Source: Naumovozyma dairenensis CBS 421 (taxonomy: Eukaryota > Ascomycota > Saccharomycetes > Saccharomycetales > Saccharomycetaceae). From it: DNA of 64,000 nt. Of the stretch, positions 30,151-40,750 are shown piece by piece. The position numbers were made by a program, and so were the translations under genes. The stretch lies in the NCBI RefSeq assembly GCF_000227115.2, contig NC_016488.1:62001-126000 (forward strand), written 5' to 3'. How positions within the stretch are numbered: position 1 is the first letter of the stretch; every line of letters begins with the position of its first letter. Under the pieces are notes generated by a model that made no database searches, was not told the origin of the DNA, and was given only the letters and a program-made list of their open reading frames with translations.

Positions 30151-30597
30151 GTCTCGTATTTTTGTATTGTTCCCACTGTTACCCCCGCAGAGAAAATGAA
30201 GGAAGGAATCCCCGTTTGCTAAGGGAAAAAAAAAAAAAAAACAAGGAAAAAAATATCTGAAAAATTTTTGGTCCTTTTGATCTCTATACAGTCAATAACG
30301 ACAAGCTAGTATTCAACAGGGGTCATCATTATATACATACATACATATTCAATTCATTGCCAATTCATTTATCCCCCCTCAATTTTTTTTTGCTGTTCTG
30401 GTTATAAACTTAGGTTTAAAGTTGAAAAAACGCAAACTTATACGTGAAAAAAATCAAGCAATTAATTAATTAGCTTATAAGATCGTTATTTTCTTTCATC
30501 TCATCCTGAATTTTCCATTGTAACAATCAACAATTGATCAATTTTTAACGAATTCATCATTTCAAACCCAAATTCAGGAAAATCAAGGTGAAGAAGG

Positions 30598-30759
30598 ATG
30601 GGACTCTGTGGTTCGAAGGAAGACGTAACAAACAACCAACAACAACAAAATGCAACCAATTCAAAGAAACCAAATGCAATACCCAATCAGAAACAAAGGC
30701 AAAGACAAACGCATATTAAAGATACCACTATTAATACTATAGCCAACAACTCCCAAAAG

Positions 30760-30791
<32 letters not shown>

Positions 30792-32124
30792 AGTTGCTAC
30801 AGTGGCAGGCCCACCAACAACAACAAAACTAGTAACGAAAATCACTAAAAAATCACCATCACAAATAGAACAAGAAAACAAAATTGAAAAATCAAAAATA
30901 AATTCATATAAAAAAAATGCATCATCATCATCATCATCATCATCAGATAAAGAAACAAAAGTATTACTATTAGGAGCTGGTGAAAGTGGGAAATCTACCA
31001 TATTACAACAATTGAAAATATTACATGGTAGTGGTTTTTCTCATGATGAATTATTGGAATTTATCCCCATAATCTATAATAACTTATTGGAAATTGGGAA
31101 TGATTTGATTATCGCTAGAGAAAAATTTAATATTCCTATTGAATCATCATCATCATCATCCGTGACTCTTATAGATATAGAAAAATTTAAAGAATTTGCC
31201 TTGGAGCCTGATAATGGGACTGATGAAGACGAAGATGAAGATGATGACGACGAGAACGACGACGAGGACGAGGACAAGAACGACAAACATACAAAAGAAG
31301 AAGAAGACAATATCGAAATTAGAAGTAATAGTAATGATGATGATGATGATGATAATAATAATAATAATGACCCGAAAAAGCAAAAGACTAGAATAAAAAT
31401 GATCTCAGAATTCCCTATGGAAATTGCAAATTTTTTGAAAGCATTATGGAATTTAAAAACAACTCAAGATTTAATTAAAAGTAATCATAGATCAGATTTC
31501 TATCTAATGGACTCTGGTCAATATTTCATGAAAAATTTGGATAGAATTGTTCAACCTGGTTATATACCAAACGTACAAGATATCTTACGTTCAAGACATA
31601 AAACATCGGGGATTTTCGATTTAAGAATAAATATGACATCAAATTTAAAATTACATTTATTCGATGTCGGGGGACAAAGATCTGAACGGAAAAAATGGAT
31701 TCATTGTTTTGATAACGTCACTTTGATAATATATTGTATATCATTATCAGAATATGATCAATTTTTAATTGAAGATTCTTCACAAAATAGATTTCAAGAA
31801 TCATTAATATTATTTGAAAATATTATTAATTCAAGGTGGTTTGCAAGAACATCAGTGATTTTATTCTTAAATAAAATTGATCTTTTCGCTGAAAAATTGA
31901 AAAAAATACCATTAGAAACTTATTTCCCAGATTATACAGGTGGACAAGATATTAATAAAGCAACAAAATATATCCTATGGAGATTTATGCAATTGAATAG
32001 AGCAAATTTAACTATTTATCCTCATGTGACACAAGCAACTGATACTTCCAATGTTAAACTGGTTTTTGCTGCAATTAAGGAAACAATATTGGAAAATAGT
32101 TTGAAAGATACAGGCGTGTTGTAA
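30598..32124 (+). CDS. GPA2: G protein alpha subunit Gpa2
   Basis: Gpa2 couples the sugar receptor Gpr1 to adenylate cyclase (glucose/cAMP signalling, pseudohyphal growth). The protein is 508 aa (449 in S. cerevisiae). The N-terminus MGLCGS has Gly2 for myristoylation and Cys4 for palmitoylation. An Asn/Gln-rich linker leads to the P-loop GAGESGKS at residues 126-133. Switch regions RSRHKTSGIF and DVGGQRSERKKW, the NKID and TQATDTS guanine-binding motifs and the C-terminal helix are all intact. The helical domain carries an extra acidic/Asn insertion of about 65 residues (about 205-270). Followed on the same strand by SRB4; S. cerevisiae has RPN3 between them. Confidence 0.96.
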
Positions 32125-32684
32125 TAATAATAATAATACATGACTGTTTTGTCTTGTTTTGTTTTGTTTTGTTTTGTTTTGTTGTGTTCTTTTATAACAC
32201 TTTTACTTCTATGATTATTAATGATTTAATGATAAAGGCTGGCCAACAAATATATATATGTACATATGTGTATATTAATATTATAAAATAATTATTAATC
32301 TTTCTCTTTAACACAATCAAGAAATTATTAAATAACGATGTTTATGCCTCAAATGTTCAATCACTTATCTTCATTTTATTTTGCATATAAAAGATCGTTG
32401 TTCTTCTTTTGATCCCGAAAGGTATGAAATTTTCAACATAACATAATAGTATATCAATCATCGATTACCAGTGGTGAAAAAGAAACAACTTGCCAAGGAA
32501 CTTTGATCCATAAAGAAAAACATAAACTTCCATTATAAGAAGCTCTAGCTGTATGAATCTACTCTTCACTTTTCCTCGCTAACCATTACTTGTATTCTTT
32601 AAAAGCGACGTCATTATTGCATGAACTTTACCTCTGAATTATAGACAAAACAACAAACAGCACCAACACCAACACCAACAAATA
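32125..32684. other. GPA2-SRB4 spacer; RPN3 absent
   Basis: Starts with TAA and GTTTT repeats (about 32122-32182), then AT-rich sequence and the SRB4 promoter. S. cerevisiae has RPN3 (YER021W) at this place; no trace of it is visible here. Confidence 0.6.
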
Positions 32685-34859
32685 ATGGACGACCAACAAA
32701 ATGCTGACCAAAAAATGGGGATCAATCTTGCATTGGATCCAAATCTAATAAACTTAACATTATATAACCATCCAACGGCAACGCCTCTTAGTGGTTCAAA
32801 TACTTCAACTACAGAACCCACCACTGCTCCTGCTACCACTACAACCGTTACAGATGCGAATGCTCTTGCGTCAAGTACAATCGTCAATAATGGTCAATCC
32901 ATGGTTAAGAATCCATATGAAGTTTATGGACAAATGCCATTATCACAACTAATACCTTTAATATTACAAGAAAGGGGACAAGGTTTTAAATTCGTTGATC
33001 TTTCTGAAGAATTGCTAGCTCAAGAAATTGCTAATGATAAACAACGAACACAACTGAGTAATACCAACCCTCAAGATGAGCATACCAATGATAATGTAAA
33101 TAATACCGAAGTACAACCACAAGAACAACAACAAGAAGAAGAATCCAACAATCCTGATTTAATGGATATTGATATGGAAAATGAACCAGAACAACAATCC
33201 CAATTACCCCTTAATGATACCTCTTTGAATACAATATCGAAGGAAAATCAAAATGAAAATAGTGCAACAGAAGCCGTCGGTGCAACGCAAAATCCAACCC
33301 TTACAATCCCAGAAACCTCTTTAACCCAAGAACAGTTCATAAAGATCAGAAAAGAAATGGTAGATAATATCAATATAGCAATGAATGAAACATCATTATC
33401 ATTGGATTTTGTTTCCTTATTGTTATCCTCAGTTAGAGAAAATAATGCAAATTCTTCCATGTCCACTTTTTTGAAGAAAAATGTTCCAACCGGGACTTTA
33501 AATAGTGATAAAGTACCACATGTTCCTAAGCAAAAAGATGAATTAACTCAATTGGAAATCTCAAACAGAGGTTGGAAATTAAAATCTCTAAACGATTCAA
33601 GATTAATTTTAAAGGAAAATTATAATAAATTGAATAACTCTTTAACCATTGAACATTCATTTTGGAAAAAATTATCAAATCACATTAATAGTAATGATAT
33701 CATTTTTAAATTAAGAGATAAATCTACGGGACAAAGATCACTAGGTATCAAATATGGCTATGAAGATTCAGGTTCCACATATAAAATGGATAGAGGTGTT
33801 GCAATCTTGAGAACCAATCCAACTACAGGTAAATTAGAATTGAAACCATTTTCAACTAGTAAGAATACTAAAATGTCTTCTTCTTCTTCTTCCTCAAACG
33901 ACACTATTAAAGGTCTAGAAAAATTTATCAGAATTAGAATTTTTACAAAGATTGAATCAGAGGACGATTATATTTTAAGCGGTGAATCATTCAGTGATAT
34001 CGAAAGTCGGAGTGGCAATAAAAATGCTAACGATTATAGTAATAATGATGATTCTATCTCAGATGAGGATGAAGATATTAGGGCACAAATTGAAAATTTA
34101 AAGAAATTCATCATTGAGAAGGAGTTAATGTATCAATTAAAGAAGGAATGTTCGCATTTATTATCATATGGTGTCACTGTTGAGAATGAAAACAGGATTG
34201 TCATTGAACTGCCCAATGAAAAATTCGAAATCGAGTTATTATCTTTTGATGATAATTCTCTAACAAATCATGACCGTGATGCTCCAAAAATCAATGATAA
34301 AAGAGCTAATTTAATATTAATTACCCTACGAATGTTATTAGTTGTGATGTTTAAGAAGAATCTAAGAAATAAACTTCTTTCTTCGAAAGTAAACAAATCT
34401 TTGAATATTGAAAAGGAAATATTATTAATAAGGCCGATCTTAGGAAGTATTAGACATTCTAATTATAAAATGTTACTTAAGAAGATAATGAAAAGTTATG
34501 TATTAGATATTGTCCCAGAATCTACTCTAGAAGAAAGTACATTGCCATCAAGCACCGAGCATATTCAAGACCATGGGAATACCCATCAAATGGATAGACA
34601 TATTGTTAAATTGACGAAAGATATTACTGCGTTTGATCACATACTTAATATTGCGAAAACATTGTTCCAAATCTCTCTGCCGAATAAGGGAAGAATAACA
34701 ATTATACTAGAAAGTACGAATTATTGTAATGCCGTTGTTAACATAAAGTATGTCTCACAGGATAATACCACTACCTTTGATTCAAACTTTGCAGAATTTA
34801 AAGAAGTGGAAGAGTTCTTGCATTTCATAATATCTGAATATGTAAAAGAAAGGAATTGA
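32685..34859 (+). CDS. SRB4: Mediator head subunit Med17/Srb4
   Basis: Srb4 is the essential scaffold of the Mediator head module and contacts RNA polymerase II. The protein is 724 aa (687 in S. cerevisiae). The N-terminal GINLALDPNLINLTL and NPYEVYGQMPLSQLIPLILQ segments, FTKIESEDDYILSGES in the middle, NENRIVIELPNEKFEIELLS and the C-terminal FKEVEEFLHFIISEY are nearly identical to S. cerevisiae. Gln/Glu- and Asn-rich stretches around residues 110-190 explain the extra length. The ATG at 32685 follows a CAACAC-rich leader. Confidence 0.97.
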   Translation: MDDQQNADQKMGINLALDPNLINLTLYNHPTATPLSGSNTSTTEPTTAPATTTTVTDANALASSTIVNNGQSMVKNPYEVYGQMPLSQLIPLILQERGQGFKFVDLSEELLAQEIANDKQRTQLSNTNPQDEHTNDNVNNTEVQPQEQQQEEESNNPDLMDIDMENEPEQQSQLPLNDTSLNTISKENQNENSATEAVGATQNPTLTIPETSLTQEQFIKIRKEMVDNINIAMNETSLSLDFVSLLLSSVRENNANSSMSTFLKKNVPTGTLNSDKVPHVPKQKDELTQLEISNRGWKLKSLNDSRLILKENYNKLNNSLTIEHSFWKKLSNHINSNDIIFKLRDKSTGQRSLGIKYGYEDSGSTYKMDRGVAILRTNPTTGKLELKPFSTSKNTKMSSSSSSSNDTIKGLEKFIRIRIFTKIESEDDYILSGESFSDIESRSGNKNANDYSNNDDSISDEDEDIRAQIENLKKFIIEKELMYQLKKECSHLLSYGVTVENENRIVIELPNEKFEIELLSFDDNSLTNHDRDAPKINDKRANLILITLRMLLVVMFKKNLRNKLLSSKVNKSLNIEKEILLIRPILGSIRHSNYKMLLKKIMKSYVLDIVPESTLEESTLPSSTEHIQDHGNTHQMDRHIVKLTKDITAFDHILNIAKTLFQISLPNKGRITIILESTNYCNAVVNIKYVSQDNTTTFDSNFAEFKEVEEFLHFIISEYVKERN

Positions 34860-35330
34860 TACTCGTAAAAGATTAGGGTATCTTTTTATAAACGAACGGC
34901 ATTAAAACATATTTATATCGTTTTTTTATTTTGACAGATTCAATGAATAGGTATCTCCATCATTCATAACGAACTGCTGCACCTTATGCCGTTATGCAGC
35001 TATTGCTTGGTTTTTACTGTATCAGAGATGGCATGACTATATTGTTACTATTCTATGTAGTCATGTTTTTAGACTACAAAATCCTTAATGTATTAAAGAC
35101 GCGTTTTGTACATTTCTTTATAAATCAAAAATATACGTATAATGTACACTAAGCGGCAAAAGACAGCTGATAAAACGCTAGTTACTAACTCGATTGTGCT
35201 TTCAGTTGCAAAGCTTAAATCATTATAAAGACTCCAGTAGACAGTTATAGTTGATTTCAATTGATTGTTATTGAAGACATCAACACAAGACGACCAGCGC
35301 AACTAATTTATTAAACTAAAAAAAACCAAG
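34860..35330. other. SRB4-PRO3 intergenic region
   Basis: Contains the SRB4 3' end and PRO3 promoter. A TACTAAC-like heptamer and a following TTTCAG occur near 35180-35215 without a convincing 5' splice site, so no leader intron is called. Confidence 0.5.
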
Positions 35331-36188
35331 ATGGGTTACACATTAGCTATTTTAGGATGTGGTGTTATGGGTCAAGCTGTCCTTTCCGCAATCTATAATG
35401 CACCAAAGGCTGAATCTGAAGAGATTTTATCATTATATCCGTCAAAGATTATAACATGTAACCATGACGATGAAAGTGCTCAACAAGTCACTGATTTAAT
35501 CAACACCTTCGACGAATCTCCAAACGGTATTGTTGTTGAATCCACATATGATCAAAACACCGGAGCTGTTAAGGAAGCCACTGTTATAATATTAGGCACC
35601 AAACCATATCTGGCTGAACCTGTCTTAAAGGGGGTTTCCGATGTCATCACTGATAAATTGCTTATTTCTTTAGCTGCTGGTTGGACTATCGGTCAATTAC
35701 AAGATTATACCAAGAAAGTTTCAAGAGTTATGACCAATACGCCAGCTAAATATGGTTATGGTTGTGCTGTCGTCTCACATTCACCAGAAGTTGTTACCGA
35801 GGAAAAGCAATTGGTTAGTCAATTGATTGGCCATGTTGGTAAATATATTGAATTGCCTGAAAAGAATATGGATGCTGCTACTGCTCTTGTTGGATCAGGG
35901 CCGGCATTTGTTCTATTGATGTTAGAATCATTGATGGAAAGTGGTATTAAGATGGGGATTCCATTGAAAGAAAGTAGAGAATGTGCTATTAAAGTTCTTG
36001 AAGGGACCGCCAAAATGGTGGAGGAAAGTGGTATGCATCCAACCGTGTTGAAACATCAAGTTTGTACACCAGGCGGTACTACCATTGCTGGTTTATGTGT
36101 TATGGAAGATAAAGGTGTTAAGAGTGGTATCATTAGAGGTGTCGAAGAAGCTGCTAAAGTTGCAGCAGAACTAGGTAAGAAAAAATAA
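35331..36188 (+). CDS. PRO3: Delta-1-pyrroline-5-carboxylate reductase
   Basis: Pro3 catalyses the last step of proline synthesis, NAD(P)H-dependent reduction of pyrroline-5-carboxylate. The protein is 285 aa (286 in S. cerevisiae). The Rossmann glycine motif ILGCGVMG is at the N-terminus. TNTPA and the GSGPAF stretch lie in the middle, and the family signature with [13 protein letters not shown] is near the C-terminus. Gene order SRB4-PRO3 matches S. cerevisiae chromosome V. Confidence 0.97.
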   Translation: MGYTLAILGCGVMGQAVLSAIYNAPKAESEEILSLYPSKIITCNHDDESAQQVTDLINTFDESPNGIVVESTYDQNTGAVKEATVIILGTKPYLAEPVLKGVSDVITDKLLISLAAGWTIGQLQDYTKKVSRVMTNTPAKYGYGCAVVSHSPEVVTEEKQLVSQLIGHVGKYIELPEKNMDAATALVGSGPAFVLLMLESLMESGIKMGIPLKESRECAIKVLEGTAKMVEESGMHPTVLKHQVCTPGGTTIAGLCVMEDKGVKSGIIRGVEEAAKVAAELGKKK

Positions 36189-37022
36189 TTGAATTTCCAA
36201 TCAACCACCATGATTACAAAAACAAAAGTATGTAAGTAAGTTATCTATAAAAAATGCTATCATTAAGAGTTCTTATTGCTTATATGAACAAAATGGTATC
36301 TACAATGGGAGTATTATTGTTCCTTTGCTCATACATCTTAATCATATATAGTTTCCTAGGAAAACTAGTCATTATCAATAAATAGACGTCAAGATCAAGA
36401 TGACCGTCTCTTTGTTGAAGTTTCGAGATAGTTTTGGTGACCGCGTTATATGTAAACCCAAACATTTTTATTTAAGCCTTTACACCCTCACATTCTCCTA
36501 TTTTTATCTTTCTCGACAAAAAAATATATTTTTTAAAAAATTTCGGGTAATCCCATTTTAACGCTTTGGGGGGGGAGACCTTCCCTATTGTCCTTATGGA
36601 TTTCGCCTTTTAGCTCGGCAAGCGTAATTACGTTTCTTCTGTCTAGCACAGGAAGATCAATCTATTCCGGTAGACAGAAGTCTCTGCCCACGCCTATGTT
36701 TACGATGGGACGCCATATTGTTAATCTTTCAGAATCGGGGAAAGCCGTCAGAACGGATAATCTTCTGAAATTTTGAAAGATCTAGTTTGAATTCTATCTT
36801 AGAGGAGCCTCGTAATACCTCCAAGATACAATACGCTATAGTTACCGTAGTGCTAGTGCTACTATTTTGAAAAATTCATGTAGTACTGTTTAAAGATTTT
36901 AATGTAGAACTTTTATACGTATTAATCTGTTGTTTAAAATACCTTCTTGAGTTGGACTTGTTTTTGTTTCATTTTTAAAAACCGATAAGAAATAAAAGAG
37001 CAGAACGTAAAAAATATCCAAG
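36189..37022. other. PRO3-RPS5 intergenic region with RPS5 promoter
   Basis: About 830 bp. A Reb1-type CGGGTAA lies at 36544-36550, beside a G8 run. A loose Rap1-like ACACCCTCACATT is near 36482. Minor frames here are not supported as genes. Confidence 0.55.
36544..36550 (+). promoter_or_regulatory. Reb1-type site CGGGTAA upstream of RPS5
   Basis: Exact Reb1 core (TTACCCG on the other strand), about 475 bp upstream of RPS5. Reb1 is a general regulatory factor common at yeast promoters and terminators. Confidence 0.4.
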
Positions 37023-37700
37023 ATGTCTGACGTTGAAACTCCAGTTGAAGTTCAAGAAGATTTCGAAGTTGTCGAAGAATTTACCCCAGTTGTTTTGGCT
37101 ACTCCAATTCCAGAAGAAGTCCAACAAGCTCAAACTGAAATCAAACTTTTTAACAAGTGGTCCTTTGAAGATGTTGAAGTTAAAGATGCTTCCCTAGTTG
37201 ACTACATCCAAGTTAGACAACCAATCTTTGTTTCCCACACTGCTGGCCGTTACGCCAACAAGAGATTCAGAAAGGCCCAATGTCCAATTATTGAAAGATT
37301 GACCAACTCCTTGATGATGAACGGTAGAAACAACGGTAAGAAATTAAAGGCTTTGAGAATCGTCAAGCACACCTTGGAAATTATTAACGTTTTGACCGAT
37401 GCTAACCCATTACAAGTCGTTGTTGATGCCATTGCTAATACCGGTCCAAGAGAAGACACCACCAGAGTTGGTGGTGGTGGTGCCGCAAGAAGACAAGCTG
37501 TCGATGTTTCCCCATTGAGAAGAGTTAACCAAGCCATTGCTCTATTGACCATTGGTTCCAGAGAAGCTGCTTTCAGAAACATTAAGACCATTGCTGAAAC
37601 TTTAGCCGAAGAATTGATTAACGCTGCTAAGGGTTCTTCTACTTCTTACGCTATCAAGAAGAAGGATGAATTAGAACGTGTTGCCAAGTCTAACCGTTAA
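37023..37700 (+). CDS. RPS5: 40S ribosomal protein uS7 (Rps5)
   Basis: Rps5 (uS7) sits in the head of the small ribosomal subunit near the E site and mRNA exit. The protein is 225 aa, the S. cerevisiae length. An acidic N-terminus precedes the uS7 domain ([34 protein letters not shown]). Codon use is strongly biased to preferred yeast codons (GTT, GCT, AAG, AGA), as expected for a highly expressed gene and unlike its neighbours. No intron. In S. cerevisiae RPS5 is on chromosome X, so its place after PRO3 marks a rearrangement. Confidence 0.98.
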   Translation: MSDVETPVEVQEDFEVVEEFTPVVLATPIPEEVQQAQTEIKLFNKWSFEDVEVKDASLVDYIQVRQPIFVSHTAGRYANKRFRKAQCPIIERLTNSLMMNGRNNGKKLKALRIVKHTLEIINVLTDANPLQVVVDAIANTGPREDTTRVGGGGAARRQAVDVSPLRRVNQAIALLTIGSREAAFRNIKTIAETLAEELINAAKGSSTSYAIKKKDELERVAKSNR

Positions 37701-38075
37701 AAAAAATCAACATATATTCAATATGTATATATCGTCTATTTTCTTTCTTTTCTTCCTATCTCTATACCAAAAATATCATCCTTAATTTTCTTTATATGTA
37801 ATTAATTATTTATTACAATGAAAATAAAAAATAAAAATAAAAAAATACAATTTAAACTGTTACAATCTTCAAAGGTTAGTAATTAAATAGTCCATATTTC
37901 ATATAAATCATGCAATTTTAAAATGTATTTCGTCATGCCCATAACATAATGTAAATCTTGTTCTTCATATATACGATATCATATACTAGCATTTTATAGG
38001 AAGACAAGTTGTGTCAGGAAAAATGTGACACCCAACCCGTGGAACCATACACTAATGAATTAGGCTACTTTTCTT
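37701..38075. other. RPS5 3' region
   Basis: AT-rich convergent spacer with A-rich and T-rich polyadenylation-type sequence. No gene seen. Confidence 0.6.
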
Positions 38076-39355
38076 TTATTCAAAGAAAAGTAGATTTGGG
38101 CCTGTTGAATTAATGGCCATGAAATATGTTACAACTACACTAGATAAGGTTCCTGGGTGATCGACTGTTCCAGTGGTGTACAGATAATGAGTAACATTTA
38201 CTGTGCCTTCCATCGCGACATAAGTGGTTGTCACGACACATTTACTATGGCTTTTTTCTGATACAGCCATTTCTGATCTTGGAACACTTTCAATTGTGGA
38301 AGGGAAGGGAGAAGAAGAAGAAGATGATGATAATGAAGATATTACCAGTGAGGATGAAGATGATAAAGTAAAGGGTTTTATACATTGATCATAGGTCATT
38401 GATGATGGAACATCACAATTGGATGGTACATGTGTTTCTGGTACTACTCCAGTATACGCAATCTGATAGTTTTGAAAAGAAGCACTCATTTCAAATCGGA
38501 TCATATCCAAGTCCAAGGTCTGCTGTTATTAGTACCCTTAAACTTGATTCTGTAGTTTTTAACGTATATATACCAGTGGTGCTGCCATAAGAGCCAGAGA
38601 CATCGTCAGTGGTAGCATCAGAACTTAGTTGATATGCTATGATACTACTGTCAGAAAAACCACGTATGACTAGGTTCACTGTTTTATCTGCACCTTGCAT
38701 GGTGATTCCATCAATGGTTGAATCAACTATGTAGATGGTTTGATTGAAATCTGCTGGTGACATAAGTGCCAAACAATTTGGATCACTCCCGTCACTCGTA
38801 CGTTGTACGATACATCCACTTCCTGTTACGACAGAGTTTATCGAGTTGACGCCCGGACTGAGAATAATTGTACCGTCGTTTTCGATTCCACCTTCACCGG
38901 ATTGTAAGGTGAAATATGGAAGGCTTCCACCCAATTCTATGATACCATGTCTTTGAATGAACCTGTAGTAAAGATATTCTGGGTTATACCGGTTTAAGAT
39001 GAACCACTACTTATCGATAAATACCCATTGTTTCTCAAATTTTCAACTTGAAAGTTAGTTGTACCAGGAGAGGTATTTTGAATAACCAAAGTACCACTGT
39101 TAGGTAACATTGGTGAATTTATATTAACATTTGGAGAATCGATACAAAGGTTCCCGTCAACTTCTAAGTCATTTCCAAAAGTAGTTGTGTACCATCTGCG
39201 ATGTTAAATATTGCATTTTTCGAGATTGTATAAGCATCAGTAATGTCTCCAGAACCTGTATAACTTGTGTTCTGAGTGATGTCAATGGCATAGATCAAAA
39301 AGGTATAAATGAAAAGCAGAATGCCTACTAATAAAGAATTTTTCGAAAGCATCAT
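38076..39355 (-). pseudogene. Hyr/Iff-type cell-wall adhesin pseudogene
   Basis: The minus strand starts at 39355 (tandem ATGs) with a signal peptide-like MMLSKNSLLVGILLFIYTF followed by ITQNTSYTGSG. The reading then passes through at least two more frames (stops near 39164 and about 38996, an open piece at 38491-38934, and another at 38076-38516). The pieces read as a beta-rich domain typical of hyphally regulated cell-wall protein N-termini (DLEVDGNLCIDS, GSGCIVQRT), then a Ser-rich linker. No GPI signal or long repeat array follows. Frameshifts and truncation make it a pseudogene of a surface adhesin. Confidence 0.7.
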
Positions 39356-39989
39356 GTGGAGGTAAATGAATTATTTCTGTCCTATATTGAATATTCGGTA
39401 ATGAATGTTAAAAAGTAAAATATAGTTCTAGTTTCCGTTACCAGCAAAAATAAGCATCAGGCAAATGTAGATGTCTGGAGACATCTGTGTGTATGGAACT
39501 TTCTCATAAATGATTGTTTTTATATAATTCAAAACTTTTAAAGAAAAGTGGTGAGCTTACTGTCCTTATGCAGTTTATTTTTTACGTAGATGAAACCCGG
39601 TAGTCACTTGGCATAATTAGTCAATAAACCATATATATGAATGCATGAATATGCATGAATCTTCGATCTTCGATCTTCAAATAATACTTAAATTGGAAAT
39701 AGTGTTTGGAGTCCTGAACTTCCTGGGAGAAAAGGTCGTAGGCATTTTACTCAACTGCATGGCATCCTTCGAGGGTCTTTCCCTTTAGGAAATCTTGCAT
39801 GTTGGTAAAGAAAAAGCTTAAACTTAGGGGCCGGGTAACCCCTTAAAATATCGGAAGGGTACAATCTGTTACCTTACCACCGTTTGCATGGTTAATCATC
39901 AGTATAAGGACACAAGCTCCTTGAATCGTGATCAGGTTCTCACGAAATCGAAGGCGTTGAAAAATATTCAATCAAAATGTCATCATCAT

Positions 39990-40113
39990 CACTGGTAGGC
40001 CTGCGACGGATAGGATTTTTGGCCAATCCTAAGGGGTTTGGCCCTACCCTACCTTTTTCTCAAAAATTTGGCTCCCAGTCGCAGCTTTTTCAATCCCTTA
40101 ATCCTAATCAGTG
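39990..40113. mobile_element. hAT-like element end (CACTGG...CAGTG)
   Basis: Begins CACTGGTAGG and ends CCTAATCAGTG, giving an imperfect terminal inverted repeat of about 10 bp typical of hAT ends. It shares GGGTTTGGCC and CTCAAAAATTTGGCT with the insertion at 20317-20576. It is correctly placed to be the 3' end of the element whose transposase relic reads on the minus strand at about 40480-40652, or a short non-autonomous copy. No matching 8-bp target duplication seen. Confidence 0.4.
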
Positions 40114-40479
40114 ACAGGTGTGATCACTGTTACTAACAGAGGAAGTCGTTTAGTCGAAAATTTCAATTCTCTAGGGTGAGCCGTTCACATAGGGTTAGGA
40201 ATTTTAGATAACTATTAAACTTTTAAGGTTTAAGTAGAACTGATCTACCAGACACGCACTTCCGTACAATGTGTAAGTTACAGATGGAGCAATGACTTTT
40301 GGCGGGGAAATGCGAAGTGTTGTGTCTGACGAATTTCCGCTATCTGAAATAGTTGGTGAGAAAAGCAGTCGAGAAGCCCCACATTTTGCACTGCAGGAGT
40401 AACGCACCAAAATAAGGAAAGGGACATGCTAAGAAATCGAAAGGTTCACAAATAAGTGGGAAAGCAATCCTTCCCTGCG

Positions 40480-40652
40480 TCTTAGAGATACCAAAAGGAT
40501 TCGGCGGAAGATTTCCTTAATTTAACGAAAAGCATACATTCTGTAGCCTCGTCACTCAAACGATTTCTCGACGTACTATACATATTTTTTATGATTGAGA
40601 AAGAACGCTCACTAGCTACTACCATCACTTTAATTGAAGGTGGATATTATGC
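40480..40652 (-). pseudogene. hAT transposase C-terminal dimerisation-domain relic
   Basis: The minus strand from about 40652 to the TAA at 40480-40482 reads a 50-odd-residue frame containing VASERSFSIIKNMYSTSRNRL and then FVKLRK. The S-E-R-x-F-S and R-N-R-L spacing is the signature of the C-terminal dimerisation domain of hAT transposases. The frame has a stop just upstream, and no other transposase domain was found. It ends 270 bp from the EDE1 stop. This is a fragment of a dead DNA transposon, a class that is rare in this yeast family. Confidence 0.6.
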
Positions 40653-40750
40653 ACTGACTGTGTAAAAATAACCACACAAAAGGAAGATAAACGTAATATG
40701 ATATTGTAAAACATTATACAGTATATAGCCTATAAATAAAGCTAAAATAA

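Larger units (their letters stand above)
29126..30597. other. Divergent MOH1-GPA2 promoter region with repeats and a GC-rich island
   Basis: About 1.5 kb. It contains a 24-bp GCG repeat (29539-29562), TA and TGTA runs (29585-29626), a C-run (about 29775-29788) and a GC-rich island at about 29975-30150 with hairpin potential, followed by T/A-rich GPA2 leader. Short frames here are made of repeats. No gene recognised. Confidence 0.55.
39356..40750. other. Relic region between the adhesin pseudogene and EDE1
   Basis: About 1.4 kb with no intact gene. It holds a short TCTTCGA repeat (about 39660-39678), a possible hAT end (39990-40113) and a hAT transposase relic (about 40480-40652). Confidence 0.6.

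Noticed and set aside
35136..35215. Possible leader intron upstream of PRO3 (TTACTAAC followed by TTTCAG)
   Set aside because: No consensus 5' splice site at a suitable distance; only a weak GTATAA was seen.
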